A stretch of DNA of 64,000 bases from contig CM055077.1 of the NCBI GenBank assembly GCA_029204045.2, positions 10,368,584-10,432,583 of the forward strand. The letters run 5' to 3'. Source of the DNA: Tillandsia leiboldiana. Taxonomy: Eukaryota; Streptophyta; Magnoliopsida; Poales; Bromeliaceae. A program made the position numbers and the translations under genes. Below, piece after piece: positions 54,919-64,000 of this stretch (its first letter is position 1; every line of letters starts with the position of its first letter). The notes beneath the pieces were generated by a model. That model did not search any database, was not told where the DNA came from, and saw nothing but the letters and a program-made list of their open reading frames with translations.

Positions 54919-55860
54919 TCTTCTTTTTGAAATCTTTGCTTAGGATAGGTTTTGTATTTGTTTTTGTTTTGTTCATTATCTATGTTTGTTCATAGGACAT
55001 TAATTGAGCATAGATCATAATTGACTTTAATTGCATCTTTTCGCACATTTAGAAATTTATTATGCTTTTGCCATCATAATATTTCACTGTTGCAATGATT
55101 ATTTATGTTAATTAAATCATCTTCTAAAGTGATCAAAGTCAATTTCTCTCTCTCTATGATCTCTTGGTATAGTCATTATCTTATTTGACTGCTTAGTCGA
55201 GTATGAAATCGAGATCAATATTTGGTTGAATACTTTATATCTTAAATAATTGATAGCCAATTGAGGGGGAGTCTTAGAAAAGGTAAAATGCTCAAAAGAT
55301 GTGGAAAGAGTTACATCCCAATGAGGAGTGTGAAAACTACCACCACATGGAGGAAAGAGCTACCACCTCGGTCGTCCGAGTATTGTGTGCAGCTACCACA
55401 TGTATACCAAGCATGGTTGTTCAAATTTTTGATTAAGTAAAATGCATGTTGAAATACTTGACTCTGTCAAATTTCAAGGTTGGTATAAGGTGGGTTTTTA
55501 ATGAAAGATGCTCAAAGAGCGACTCTCTTCAACAGATTGTCTAGATACATTATCTATTATATTTGGGATTTCAAACATCTATTGATCTTTGTATTTCATT
55601 TTCTTTACTGAATTGATGATTTGATAAAGGCATTACTCATAAGATCAAGTTAGATGTAATTGAAGGTGTTCAACTTTAAGGGATTTAATTTTTGTAAATC
55701 TTCGTTTCATTTTTGGATATTATTGATAGATTTGGCATAATCTAATTCTTGTTGTATGAAACGATGATTTTTGTTTAAAGTTGATACACATTTGTGCTTA
55801 CAATCTTTTTCTGGTTTTTCTTGAATTTCTCTAAAATTTTCTAAAGAAAAAGTTGGAGCC
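54919..55860 (+). other. Non-coding spacer of copia-3 after pol
   Basis: No coding frame. It is highly similar to 312-1255 of copia-1 and contains the conserved block with PPT-like AATTGAGGGGGAG (about 55258-55270) and CTACCAC repeats (about 55336-55395). Confidence 0.7.
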
Positions 55861-56030
55861 GATCCGGATCGGGCTAGATGATCCGGATCCCGAACGCAGG
55901 AATTCTTCTGCGGGCTGACGATCCGGATTGTATCTGCCGATCCGGATCCCGAACGCAGTTTCTCACTGCGGGTAGCCGATCCGGATCGCAGTTATGAACT
56001 GATCCGGATCGCGGCTAGGTTTTATAAAGA
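55861..56030 (+). promoter_or_regulatory. Internal paired GATCCGGATC array with TATA-like box, copia-3
   Basis: The first pair starts at 55861 and 55880 (19 bp apart). Two further pairs follow to about 56010, then TTTATAAAG near 56022-56030. The layout matches 1256-1425. Hairpins CGCAG/CTGCG separate the pairs. It lies upstream of the conserved donor at 56146 and the env-like ORF at 56559. Confidence 0.55.
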
Positions 56031-56145
56031 ACGAAAGGGGTTTTTTATTTCTTTACTCCAATCTTTTGTTCCAAAGTTTCCAGAGCCTCTCTCTCTAGAT
56101 TTCATCCTTCCTGGAAGCTTTCAAACTCAAGTTCTTCAACTCCAA

Positions 56146-56528
56146 GTAAGTTTTATTGATCAAAATCTCGGTTTTTCACCGTTTTTCTCTTTTCCTCCTC
56201 AAACGTGATGAATTTCTTGGATCAACTTTGTTTGTGGATGGTTTTTGATCAAATTTCTTTTGAAATAAGAACTCTGGGTAGATTAGTTTTGATTATATGC
56301 TAGGTATTCTCCTGATTAACGGATTTTTAGGCTTCGATTTCTAAAATTTCGGTTTTAGGGCATATAATAAGGATTTTCGAAAATCATGCAATTGATCTAT
56401 TTTTAGAAGTCCTTTTGCAAAACTAATTTGATTCTTAGCTTCTCTACATGATTATGATTGTCTAGGTACAATGTTTCAAATCTTTCAAATTGACGATTTT
56501 TCATGTGTTCTTGAGTTGGTTTTCACAG
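56146..56528 (+). other. Putative env-like leader intron, copia-3
   Basis: Donor GTAAGT at 56146 and acceptor TTTTCACAG ending at 56528 define 383 nt. The sequence is almost the same as in copia-1 at the ends, but diverges in the ~90 bp before the acceptor. Confidence 0.5.
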
Positions 56529-56558
56529 GACACCTTCTTAACTCAAGCACTTTGATCA

Positions 56559-58031
56559 ATGGCACTTAATTCAATGCGTTTCTCTTGGTTAATCCTTCTC
56601 CTGGTCTCAATGGTGCACACTCGCCCAACAAATAAACTGAAGAGAGCCAAGAACCTCCAACAAAAAGGTGAATTTGTCGAGGTCAGTGACACAGAGGTAG
56701 ATTGTCATGAGGTTGACTGGGCGGCATTGACGGATGATGATGACTCAATGTATGAACAAGAACCGTCTGATGATTCAAGGAGAAAGGCGTCTGTTAAATC
56801 AAAAGAAAAGGCAACTAAGGAACCAGGAAAAGCATCAATGGCAGCACCAACCATCTCCATGAAAAGAAAGAGAATAACTAAACGCCGTGGGCTACGACAG
56901 GACATTAATGTTGACACGCCGATAGCTCCTGACTCCCCACATCGCTTGGAAGAAGTATTCGTTAACACTGATCGTCTTCGAGCCTTTGCACATCGCGAAT
57001 GCATTGGTGAAAGGCATGTTAACATTGAGGCTCTGCAAGGTCACTCCCCTGAGTTTGGTCTTCTGATTGAACAAGCAAATCTTATTCAAGTATGTCGTTT
57101 CCCAGAAACTCTTGGCTACTGTTTGCATCATGTGAGGACCTTCTATACTAATGCACGGCATCTTCGAGAGTTTGAGAACGGTCCTATGGAGTTCTACACG
57201 AATATCCAAGGCACAAGGTTTAAGATTACTCCACAATTGATTGGCGAGGTTTTGGGAATGGAAGCCAGCAAGAAAGGAGTTCACTACTTGAAGGGGGTAA
57301 ATTTGACAAACACATTATGGCGAAAAGTTATAGAGGGAATTTGTCTCGAAGGAACACAATCAACCGAAAAATCTGTTCGATCTAAAGAACTTCGTCTTGA
57401 ATATCGCTTCTTAAACTTCATCACATGTTACAATATACTTCCAAATATGCAGACAAAGGTTGTGAGATGGGACCGGTTGTTGTTTTTGTATCTCATAGGA
57501 CATCCATCAGAGGCAACGGCATTGAATATCAACATTCCGTACATTATCTGGAATAGAATGGCGCGATATGTTGAGCATCCTCATCCCACTGAGAGAATTC
57601 CATTTCCCTTGATTATAATGAGGATTTTAAAGAAATTTCAGGTTGACATTACTTCAACAACTTATCATCAATGTCTGAGCATGATAGATGAGTCTACCAT
57701 TGTCAAATCCCTCCATAAGTTGCCGCATGTCACTCCAGCTCCTGCATCTGGAATGAAGCACAGTACAAGCACTGCCGCATCACCATCTCGACAAGCACCC
57801 GGCACAGATGATGAAGCATCAATAACATCGATTATCAAGGAACAACAGCGACTATCTGTTAAGAAAGAACAAGTTTTGAAGGAACAACAAAGAATTACCA
57901 ATGAGCTTGAGATTACCACGGCAGCTCACATTACCATAACAAAGAAGATCAATTCAATGGACAAGCGGATGCGAAAGATACTCTCTAAGATGGGTTGCAC
58001 AAGCTCTGAAGACTCAGATTCTGACAACTGA
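56559..58031 (+). CDS. Env-like ORF (490 aa) with plant 'transposon protein' type domain
   Basis: An intact frame follows the conserved acceptor. Residues ~6-20 are hydrophobic (FSWLILLLVSMV), a possible signal or anchor. Residues ~25-125 are charged linker with Lys/Arg clusters (KRKRITKRRG). The central ~130-400 region has RECIGERHVNIEAL, a VRTFY.NA segment, PMEFY, FKITPQLIGEVLGM, YRFLNFITCYNILPN and PFPLIIMRILKKF. This pattern resembles the Pfam 'putative plant transposon protein' domain (PF20167, from memory). Residues ~425-480 form a Gln/Lys/Glu coiled coil ending in CTSSEDSDS. SIRE-type elements carry an env-like ORF in this place; no receptor-binding or fusion function is shown. An in-frame ATG five codons downstream (MRF) is an alternative start. 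Confidence 0.75.
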   Translation: MALNSMRFSWLILLLVSMVHTRPTNKLKRAKNLQQKGEFVEVSDTEVDCHEVDWAALTDDDDSMYEQEPSDDSRRKASVKSKEKATKEPGKASMAAPTISMKRKRITKRRGLRQDINVDTPIAPDSPHRLEEVFVNTDRLRAFAHRECIGERHVNIEALQGHSPEFGLLIEQANLIQVCRFPETLGYCLHHVRTFYTNARHLREFENGPMEFYTNIQGTRFKITPQLIGEVLGMEASKKGVHYLKGVNLTNTLWRKVIEGICLEGTQSTEKSVRSKELRLEYRFLNFITCYNILPNMQTKVVRWDRLLFLYLIGHPSEATALNINIPYIIWNRMARYVEHPHPTERIPFPLIIMRILKKFQVDITSTTYHQCLSMIDESTIVKSLHKLPHVTPAPASGMKHSTSTAASPSRQAPGTDDEASITSIIKEQQRLSVKKEQVLKEQQRITNELEITTAAHITITKKINSMDKRMRKILSKMGCTSSEDSDSDN

Positions 58032-58827
58032 TTACTTTTGACTCATTTTTTTTTTTTCTTTTTTTTTTTTTGTGCAGGATTTTGTCTTTAGGATTTAGTT
58101 TTATACTTACTTTAGCGTAGTTCTCAGGTTTTACGTTTTATTGGAACTTTTCACTCTCCTAACATTTCGTAGTCTTAACTACATTTTGGCTTTGTTTTGT
58201 GACAAAAAGGGGGAGAGAGTTAGAGAGAACTTTGAACAATGAATGATGAAATATCAAGGTAAGTATGAAGTATGATCTCTACAATGAATGATGAAATATC
58301 AAGGTACAATGATTGTGAAAATCTTGATGATGAAGATTTTGTATACATCAAGGTAAGTATCTCTTCAACTTCAACTTTGGTTTTCATCTTGTGATTGTTT
58401 GCATGTCTCGACTAACTATTCGACTAACTATTTGGGCATGTAATATAACTAACAAGTTGATGTTGGACTAACATTTTGACATTTGGTTTTTGAATGCATA
58501 GAAGATATGTTGGTTTTTGACTATGATTCTCTTACATATCTGAATTCTCAAATGTCATGATGATTAGATAAACTCTATCTCTGTACTAGGTTTTGTATGC
58601 TAAATATTCTTGAGGTATCTAACGATCTCTTTTTGTCAAGAATGATTTCTTTGTGCAGAGAGTACAGATGTCTAAGTCTAGAGTCTGTTTTAGGAGTTTA
58701 TCTCATGTTTTTAAATTTTTGGATCTCCATTGTAAATTTTTGTTGTATGGTGATAGCAACAAAAATATCTTTTTGAATTTTCTTTAGTGGATCTGTGTTT
58801 TGTCACGAAACCGCCAAAGGGGGAGAT
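58032..58827 (+). other. 3' internal region and PPTs of copia-3
   Basis: Non-coding. A T-rich run lies at 58047-58072. An internal purine tract AAAAAGGGGGAGAGA is near 58205-58219 and the LTR-adjacent PPT CAAAGGGGGAGAT at 58815-58827. It is shorter than copia-1 in the ATCAAGGTA repeat area. Confidence 0.7.
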
Positions 58828-61552
58828 TGTTACGGAATTTGAGTTGGCGTAGTTTCGTGAAAGTCTCAAGTCTTGAAGATTGAAGGTGAAGAAAGTTGGA
58901 TCATTTAACTCAATCTCAAGAAAGAAGAATTCAAAAGGATCAGGTATGTTTAACTAAAGATTTTGTGTGATCCGAATACTTCTTGTAGTGTAGAAACACT
59001 TGGAAGAATCTTTCATTGCATAAAAATCAAAAACTGGACTTGGGACATGTTCAGGATCCGGATCAGGTTGTTCGATCCGGATCCCGAAGGTGGTTCGTTC
59101 ATACACCAGTTCAATCCGGATCGTAGCCTCTTGATCCGGATCCCGAACACTTAGTTTACCATCTTCCTTGAACGATCCGGATCAGGCTTCGCAATCCGGA
59201 TCCCGAACGTTGATGTTTGGTGAACTGTATGAACGATCCGGATCAAGCACTTCGATCCGGATCCCAAACCTTCGTTTTTCTGGAACTGGCTGACTCATTA
59301 CGACGATCCGGATCACAGCTAGTCTGATCCGGATCGCCGTCCGTAAAATTTCCAGAAATGTTAGGTTTTTGATTCTTATCTCCTTCCTAGGGTTTCTAAC
59401 CTATAAATAGACCCTATGATTCTTTTTCTAGGGTTAATCCATGTAGAGTTATTATGGATCCACAAGGATCTAAATAGGTACTATCAAACAACTAGAGGGG
59501 GGGTGAATAGGTGTAATACTTAAAAACTCAATCTCAGTGCAAAATAAAAACCAATGCAGAAAATAAAAACAACACACCGAGATTTACGTGGAAACTCCAA
59601 TCCAGGAGAAAAACCACGGGACCAACACGCAATAACAATCCACTAAGAATAGAAGAATAACAAGGTGATTACCGACTCCACGGACTCAACCCCTCCTTCA
59701 GCTTCTTCGGACCTTGCGCTGACCGGTTGGATATCCGCGCAATAACAATCCCTAAGAAAAGAAGAATAACAAGGTGATTACCGTCTCCACGGATTTAACC
59801 CCTCCTTCAATTTCTTGGACCTCGCGCTCCACCGATTTTGCACGTCCACTGCTCACGTTCGAATCCACGAACGCACGCTTCGAATCCACGAAACGCCTTT
59901 AGCACACCGAATCCACGATGCCACGTCGAATCCACGACGCAAACTCAGTCGATAAGAATATTGACTTCGATGGTGATCCTTTGCTTAGATTATCAATGAA
60001 GAACCGTAGAAGAAATCTCTAAGCAAAGATTAGATCAATTCGACAAAAGATATGTTCTTGAAAGAACCATCGAATTGACCTAAAAGAGGCTATAAAGAAG
60101 AACGATGAAAACCTAGCCTCTAGGGTTGCTCTCAAGAGTTTTATAAAAAGATCGGCCGTAGCTCCCACGTTTTTGAGAAACCCTAAGTGTCTATTTATAG
60201 TTTAGAAACCTTTGGAAAGAGATAAGAATCAAAAACTTACCTTATCTAGAAATTTTCAGGACGGCGATCCGGATCGGATTTACTGCGATCCGGATCGTCG
60301 TAACGAGATTGACGATTCCAGAAAACCAAGGGTTCGGGATCCGGATCGCATTGCCCGATCCGGATCGTTCATACAAATCAGAAAACTTAACATTCGGGAT
60401 CCGGATCGGAAATTGCATGGATCCGGATCGAAGTCTTGTATGAAGCAACAACCTTCGGGATCCGGATCGTTGGCCCTGATCCGGATCCTGAACATGTCCG
60501 AACACCAGTTTTTGATTATTATGAAATTAAAAATTCTTCCAAGTGTTTCTATACTATAAGAAAGTATTCAGATCACCAAAATTATTTAGTTAACCATACC
60601 TGATCCTTTTGAATACTTTCTTCTTGAGATTGATGTAACTGATCCACAATTCTTCAACTTCAATCTTCAAGATTCAAGACACTGAGTGTCAACTTGAGCT
60701 CTTGTTGAATCTTCTCTAAGTCTTTGATTGCTGATTGACAATTTGATCCCTTTAAGACTCCGACTCAACTCACTGACTTGACTCACGAAATATGCCAATA
60801 CCAAAAAGCCGTAACAATCCACATAGTCAATAGCCGTCATTTTCATATATCATTTTATACGGCTATAGATCCACATATAGAGAAGAAAGGAAATCATTAG
60901 AGAATACTCTATGTTTCTTCATCTATATTGATTAGTTTGATTCTAGGTTTTCATACTCACATCTTGAGTTGAATCAAACTAATGAATACTTAGATGGTAT
61001 TTCCGATCTATCTTTGATCTAAGTATTCGGCGGATCATCACCACCCAAAACAACGATTTACCCCAAAAATCGGCGCGTGGATTCGCGTGTCCTTGTGGAT
61101 TCAAGGTTCAACCGCTCTCGTGGATTCGGAGCGAGGCACGTTCGTGGATTCGAAGGGTGCTATTGGGTGAAGACCGTGGATTCGGTCGGACGTCGTGGAT
61201 TCGACGTTGGACGCCGTGGATTCGGCGTTGGGCGCAGATCGTGGATTCGAGAAGCGTCGCGGAGCGAGCGGAGAAGATCCTCTAGGAGCGTATGGAAAAG
61301 GTTGAGTCGTAAGTGTGTACGGTAAATCACCTTGTACGTGTTTTAATTCTAGTGGATTTCTGCCGTGTTATCGGTCCCGTGGTTTTTTACTCCGGTGATG
61401 GAGTTTTCCACGTAAAAATCTTGCGTATTATTTTTATTTCCGCATTGGGTTTTTATCGCAATGATTTTTTGAGTGTTTATGCGTTTACACCTATTCACCC
61501 CCCTCTAGGTGTTTTTTCCCCTATTTAGATCCGTATTACATATAACCCAACA
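58828..61552 (+). repeat. 3' LTR of copia-3, interrupted by a solo LTR
   Basis: LTR sequence occupies 58828-59441 and 60822-61552 (about 1345 bp without the insertion and one TSD). It starts TGTTACGG and ends CCCAACA. The hairpin chain is at about 61075-61265. The insertion falls 30-40 bp after the TATA box, within the expected start of R. Confidence 0.92.
59442..60816 (-). mobile_element. Copia solo LTR (1375 bp) inside the copia-3 3' LTR, TSD ATCCA
   Basis: On the plus strand it starts TGTAGAGTTATTATGG and ends GCCGTAACA, with ATCCA at 59437-59441 and 60817-60821. The uninterrupted target is visible at 49590-49605. It has dyads GATCCGGATC at 60266/60287, 60338/60357, 60398/60420 and 60459/60478 (spacings 21, 19, 22 and 19), and a hairpin chain at about 59860-59945. 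It is related to, but distinct from, the solo LTR at 20761. Confidence 0.92.
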
Positions 61553-62609
61553 GAGAGTGCTCCGACTGTTGTGCGAGATATTTGGGGATCTTGAGTCCTA
61601 CCGTTCTGGGAGTGAGCGTGGTTTTTGGCTATAGCCTGCTTATGCCAATTTGTGATACTCTATGCCGCGCCGTTTTCCTCAGTTAGAGTCGCGTCCCTGA
61701 GATGCCGCTGTGGATACGATGGGCCTGTTGAGGCAGTTTTGCGCGAGGGGTGAGTTAGTCGGGCAGGACGCCCCACGTAAATCCCGTCCTCATGGGGATG
61801 TGTGGTAGTGGGCAGGCGCGTTCCTAGTCGACAGGCGCAGGCTTGACTGGACCCTATGAGGCAGTCAGTTCGATTGGGTCCATTGAGCACCTTGGGTGCG
61901 AGTGGTCTCTTTTACTTTCATCTGTTCCACTTTTTGAGTATCTAGATAGAGGTATGGTAGCTGTAGAGTAGCTCCAGCTTTTCTTGTTCAGATTTCATTG
62001 CACTGTTATCTTTTACCTCTAGTAGACTTAGTGGGCAGACCGTTGGGCTTGTTGACGGCACCCACTGAGAACTACTGTGGGAAGTAGTTCTCACACCCGT
62101 CGTGGTGTCTTTTTCCCCAGGAACTTCCTCTCCTGTTCCTGTTGCTCCAGTTGCTGATGCTTCTGACCGAGGCGAGGGAGTCGCGAGCTAGTTCCCTACC
62201 CGTCGTTGGAGTGTAGCGGTACCCCTTCAGAGGAGAGCTTCAGTAGATTAGTTTACCTCTTTTTCCTCTGGTGAGTGACCTTTGTCGTGAGGTATAGGGT
62301 TGTACTTTATTTTACAGTTTGAGAGACTGATGTAGTGAGGATATTTGTATTGAGAGCTTGTACACCGATGTATTTTATTGGAGATACCTCCCTTTTGAGT
62401 TTTGTATCAGAGGACTTTGTATACGATCGTATTTGGGAGATGGATATTGTATTATTTTCAGTTTTTAGTAGCTTACTTTCCGCTCTGATATCTGTGTACT
62501 GTAGTTGATTCTTTCTGCAGGTTAGACGCTTCGTCTGTACGGCAGTTTCCATACAGATGGCGGATCTGTTGGCGAGCCCGTGTCGCAGTTTCGACCCCGG
62601 GGCGTGACA
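61553..62609 (+). repeat. Ty3/gypsy LTR (LTR-8), plus strand, 3' part
   Basis: This sequence is homologous to the R/U5 of LTR-3 and LTR-4 and ends with a U5 hairpin (62534-62557) and CCCCGGGGCGTGACA at 62609. Its 5' part lies left of copia-3 and is lost in the gap. No PBS follows, so it is a solo LTR or a 3' LTR inserted into the next element. Confidence 0.7.
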
Positions 62610-63014
62610 CGGTCAAAAGTCAAGAGAGCTTCGAAGAACGCAAGGTTAGGCTAACACGGGCACCAGTGTGTGCGCTAGCGGCACCGGTGAGAATTTTGAG
62701 GTATGATCATGCATCACGGAACGGACTTGGAAGTGTAGTAAGGTAGCAGGGGGGGGAGTTAAGACCCTGAGCAGACTTTCGGTGGCTTAAATTGACAAGG
62801 GATGTAGGATAACGCGTGGCTCGCTACTTGGTCGGTCATCGAATAAAGGCCGAACGTCAGCGCCCGGCGGGGAAACTGCAATCTCTCCTAGTGCCAGAGA
62901 GAAACGAGCGGTTCATGAGGAGCGCAAGTCGGACATGTTTGGGCACTTTCCCCAGTTATGGGATTCCTGGTGTATTCAAGTTTCGAGGACGAAACTTCTT
63001 TTAAGGTGTGAGTG
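62610..63014 (+). other. 3' end of a gypsy interior (UTR and PPT)
   Basis: There is no recognisable coding. The segment ends TTTCGAGGACGAAACTTCTTTTAAGG and GTGTGAGTGA directly before a TGTAATACTC LTR start, the usual 3' boundary of plant gypsy elements. The upstream coding part was displaced by the LTR ending at 62609. Confidence 0.65.
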
Positions 63015-64000
63015 ATGTAATACTCGGGAAAATTATGTTAGTGTAAAGAGTGTTTTTTAGGTGCGAATGTGTGCGAGGAAACAAAATTAACCTTAGTGGT
63101 GTGTACTGGTGTACGGATGGCACAGTTGCCGAAGCACAAATTTCGCCTTTCCGATCCGAGTCTGATCTCGGAAATCCGAGGTCGCCAGTGTGACCGTCTC
63201 ATCGAATCGAGTGGAAATGGTATATACCATTTGCTGATCCGACGGTCGGATCGTCCGGAAATCAGCAAGAAAACTAGTGGGACCCACGACTTAAGTGAAT
63301 AGTAACCCCTGATTTCGGTCCCCTCTCGATCGGTCGTTGGCCATTTCACTGTCCAAAATCCAAACCTAGCAGTATGAGTAGACGATTCTAGCTAATTTTG
63401 ACGTTCTGAGCGCAATGGCACTGCCGGAATTTTCGTTTGATGATCCTATAGTCTCGAGAAGCGTGCCATACTGTATAATTATACAGTAATTGTGGACCGA
63501 GAATTTATCCAGGCATTTCGTCGAAAAACAAAAAAATCGCTACCTGATAGGTTTCGCCGAGCCGGACGTCGTGGCGAAGTCCATTTTTCGACTTGACGAC
63601 AAAAATGCCTCGAAAAGCGTGAAATACAGTGGAAAATGCGGCGTTTTGCACAATATGCCCTATATTTTATGCTCCGTTTTGCGTGCCACTCCTTGGAGAG
63701 GGACCTGAATGTGAGAAAAGTATTTCTGTCGGGCCTGGGCTCAAAATATGAAGAGTAGAGGGGTTAGAATGCAATTGTGCAATAGGTACTATTTAAATGC
63801 AACTCGGGTTAGGGTTTCTTAAACCCTTAACCCCGCAGCCTCAGCCCTCAGCCCGCAGCCGCCAGCTCCAACTGCACCCTCTCCCTCTGTCGCACTCCTC
63901 GGAGGTTGCGTACCGGCCGCCGCCACCTCGTCGCCGGAGAAGAAGGAGAACCAAGAATCTCCTTCATCTCGGTTGGGAAAGAGAAGGGCCTTTCCCAGAA
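63015..64000 (+). repeat. 3' LTR (start) of a TGTAATACTC gypsy element, runs off the window
   Basis: U3 begins TGTAATACTCGGG. It contains three strong palindromes (63215-63232, 63236-63252, 63469-63488). A TATA-like TATTTAAAT is at about 63788-63796, followed by an AGGGTTT-containing leader and a CT/GC-rich stretch up to 64000. The leader looks like a plant 5' UTR, so a host gene promoter is a weak alternative, but the LTR boundary at 63015 favours retrotransposon U3-R. Confidence 0.65.

Larger units (their letters stand above)
49363..61552 (+). mobile_element. Copia-3: near-complete SIRE-like element with env-like ORF
   Basis: The element has a partial 5' LTR (49363-50329), PBS, damaged gag, a deletion over protease and integrase N-terminus, an intact integrase-RT-RNase H frame, a spacer, an env-like ORF, a PPT and a 3' LTR interrupted by a solo LTR. 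The 5' LTR and first ~1 kb of interior carry many one-base indels against copia-2, suggesting local low sequence quality next to the gap. The right flank is GAGAG (61553-61557); the left flank is in the gap. Confidence 0.88.

Noticed and set aside
63780..64000. Possible host gene promoter and 5' UTR (TATA-like box, AGGGTTT, CT-rich leader)
   Set aside because: It lies within an LTR that starts at 63015 right after a gypsy PPT. The window ends before any coding evidence.

Overview
This window looks like heterochromatic or intergenic DNA from a flowering plant with a large, repeat-rich genome. Everything I can identify is LTR retrotransposon: Ty1/copia elements whose pol and extra 3' ORF resemble the SIRE/Maximus lineage, and Ty3/gypsy elements with unusually long LTRs. 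I found no host gene, tRNA, rRNA or CRISPR. The species cannot be told from the sequence; SIRE-type copia elements and tRNA-iMet primer sites indicate an angiosperm.

Layout. 1-4676 is the 3' end of copia-1 (+). It is followed by the right-hand remains of three gypsy LTRs stacked one inside another (4677-8330 minus, 8331-10836 plus, 10837-16208 plus), with a solo copia LTR at 13044-14311. From 16411 a minus-strand gypsy LTR begins. It is split by a complete minus-strand copia element (17869-36084, TSD AATGG), whose left LTR holds a gypsy solo LTR (18639-23234, TSD TAGGG), which itself holds a copia solo LTR (20761-22067, TSD CTTTT). The env-like gene of the minus element is broken by another solo LTR (24987-27530, TSD ATAAC). 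Copia-2 (36387-41849) interrupts the same gypsy LTR and is cut by a decayed minus-strand gypsy element with 3.9-kb LTRs (41850-49262). A 100-N scaffold gap follows (49263-49362). Copia-3 (49363-61552) has an intact 851-codon integrase/RT/RNase H frame, a 490-codon env-like ORF, and a solo LTR inside its 3' LTR (59442-60816). The end holds a gypsy LTR tail (61553-62609), the 3' end of another gypsy interior (62610-63014) and that element's 3' LTR (63015 onward).

How the parts work together. Copia copies encode Gag (zinc knuckle), protease, integrase, RT and RNase H, then a separate ORF with a hydrophobic N-terminus, in two copies a domain like the 'putative plant transposon protein' family, and a coiled-coil tail. 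No copy is fully intact: each has stops, frameshifts, deletions or insertions.

The most interesting signal is symmetric, non-coding cis structure. (a) The copia U3 carries paired CCGG-centred dyads about 19-21 bp apart, repeated about every 60 bp; three LTR subfamilies keep the spacing but use different arms. (b) The same paired array recurs inside the element just upstream of a TATA-like box, a conserved intron and the env-like ORF, as if the U3 enhancer had been copied to make an internal promoter. (c) The copia R/U5 region is a chain of small hairpins sharing one hexaloop with compensatory stem changes. (d) The gypsy LTRs carry a covarying hairpin near their 3' end and a conserved palindrome 44-53 bp before TATA. 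All boundaries were placed by eye from repeats and TSDs.
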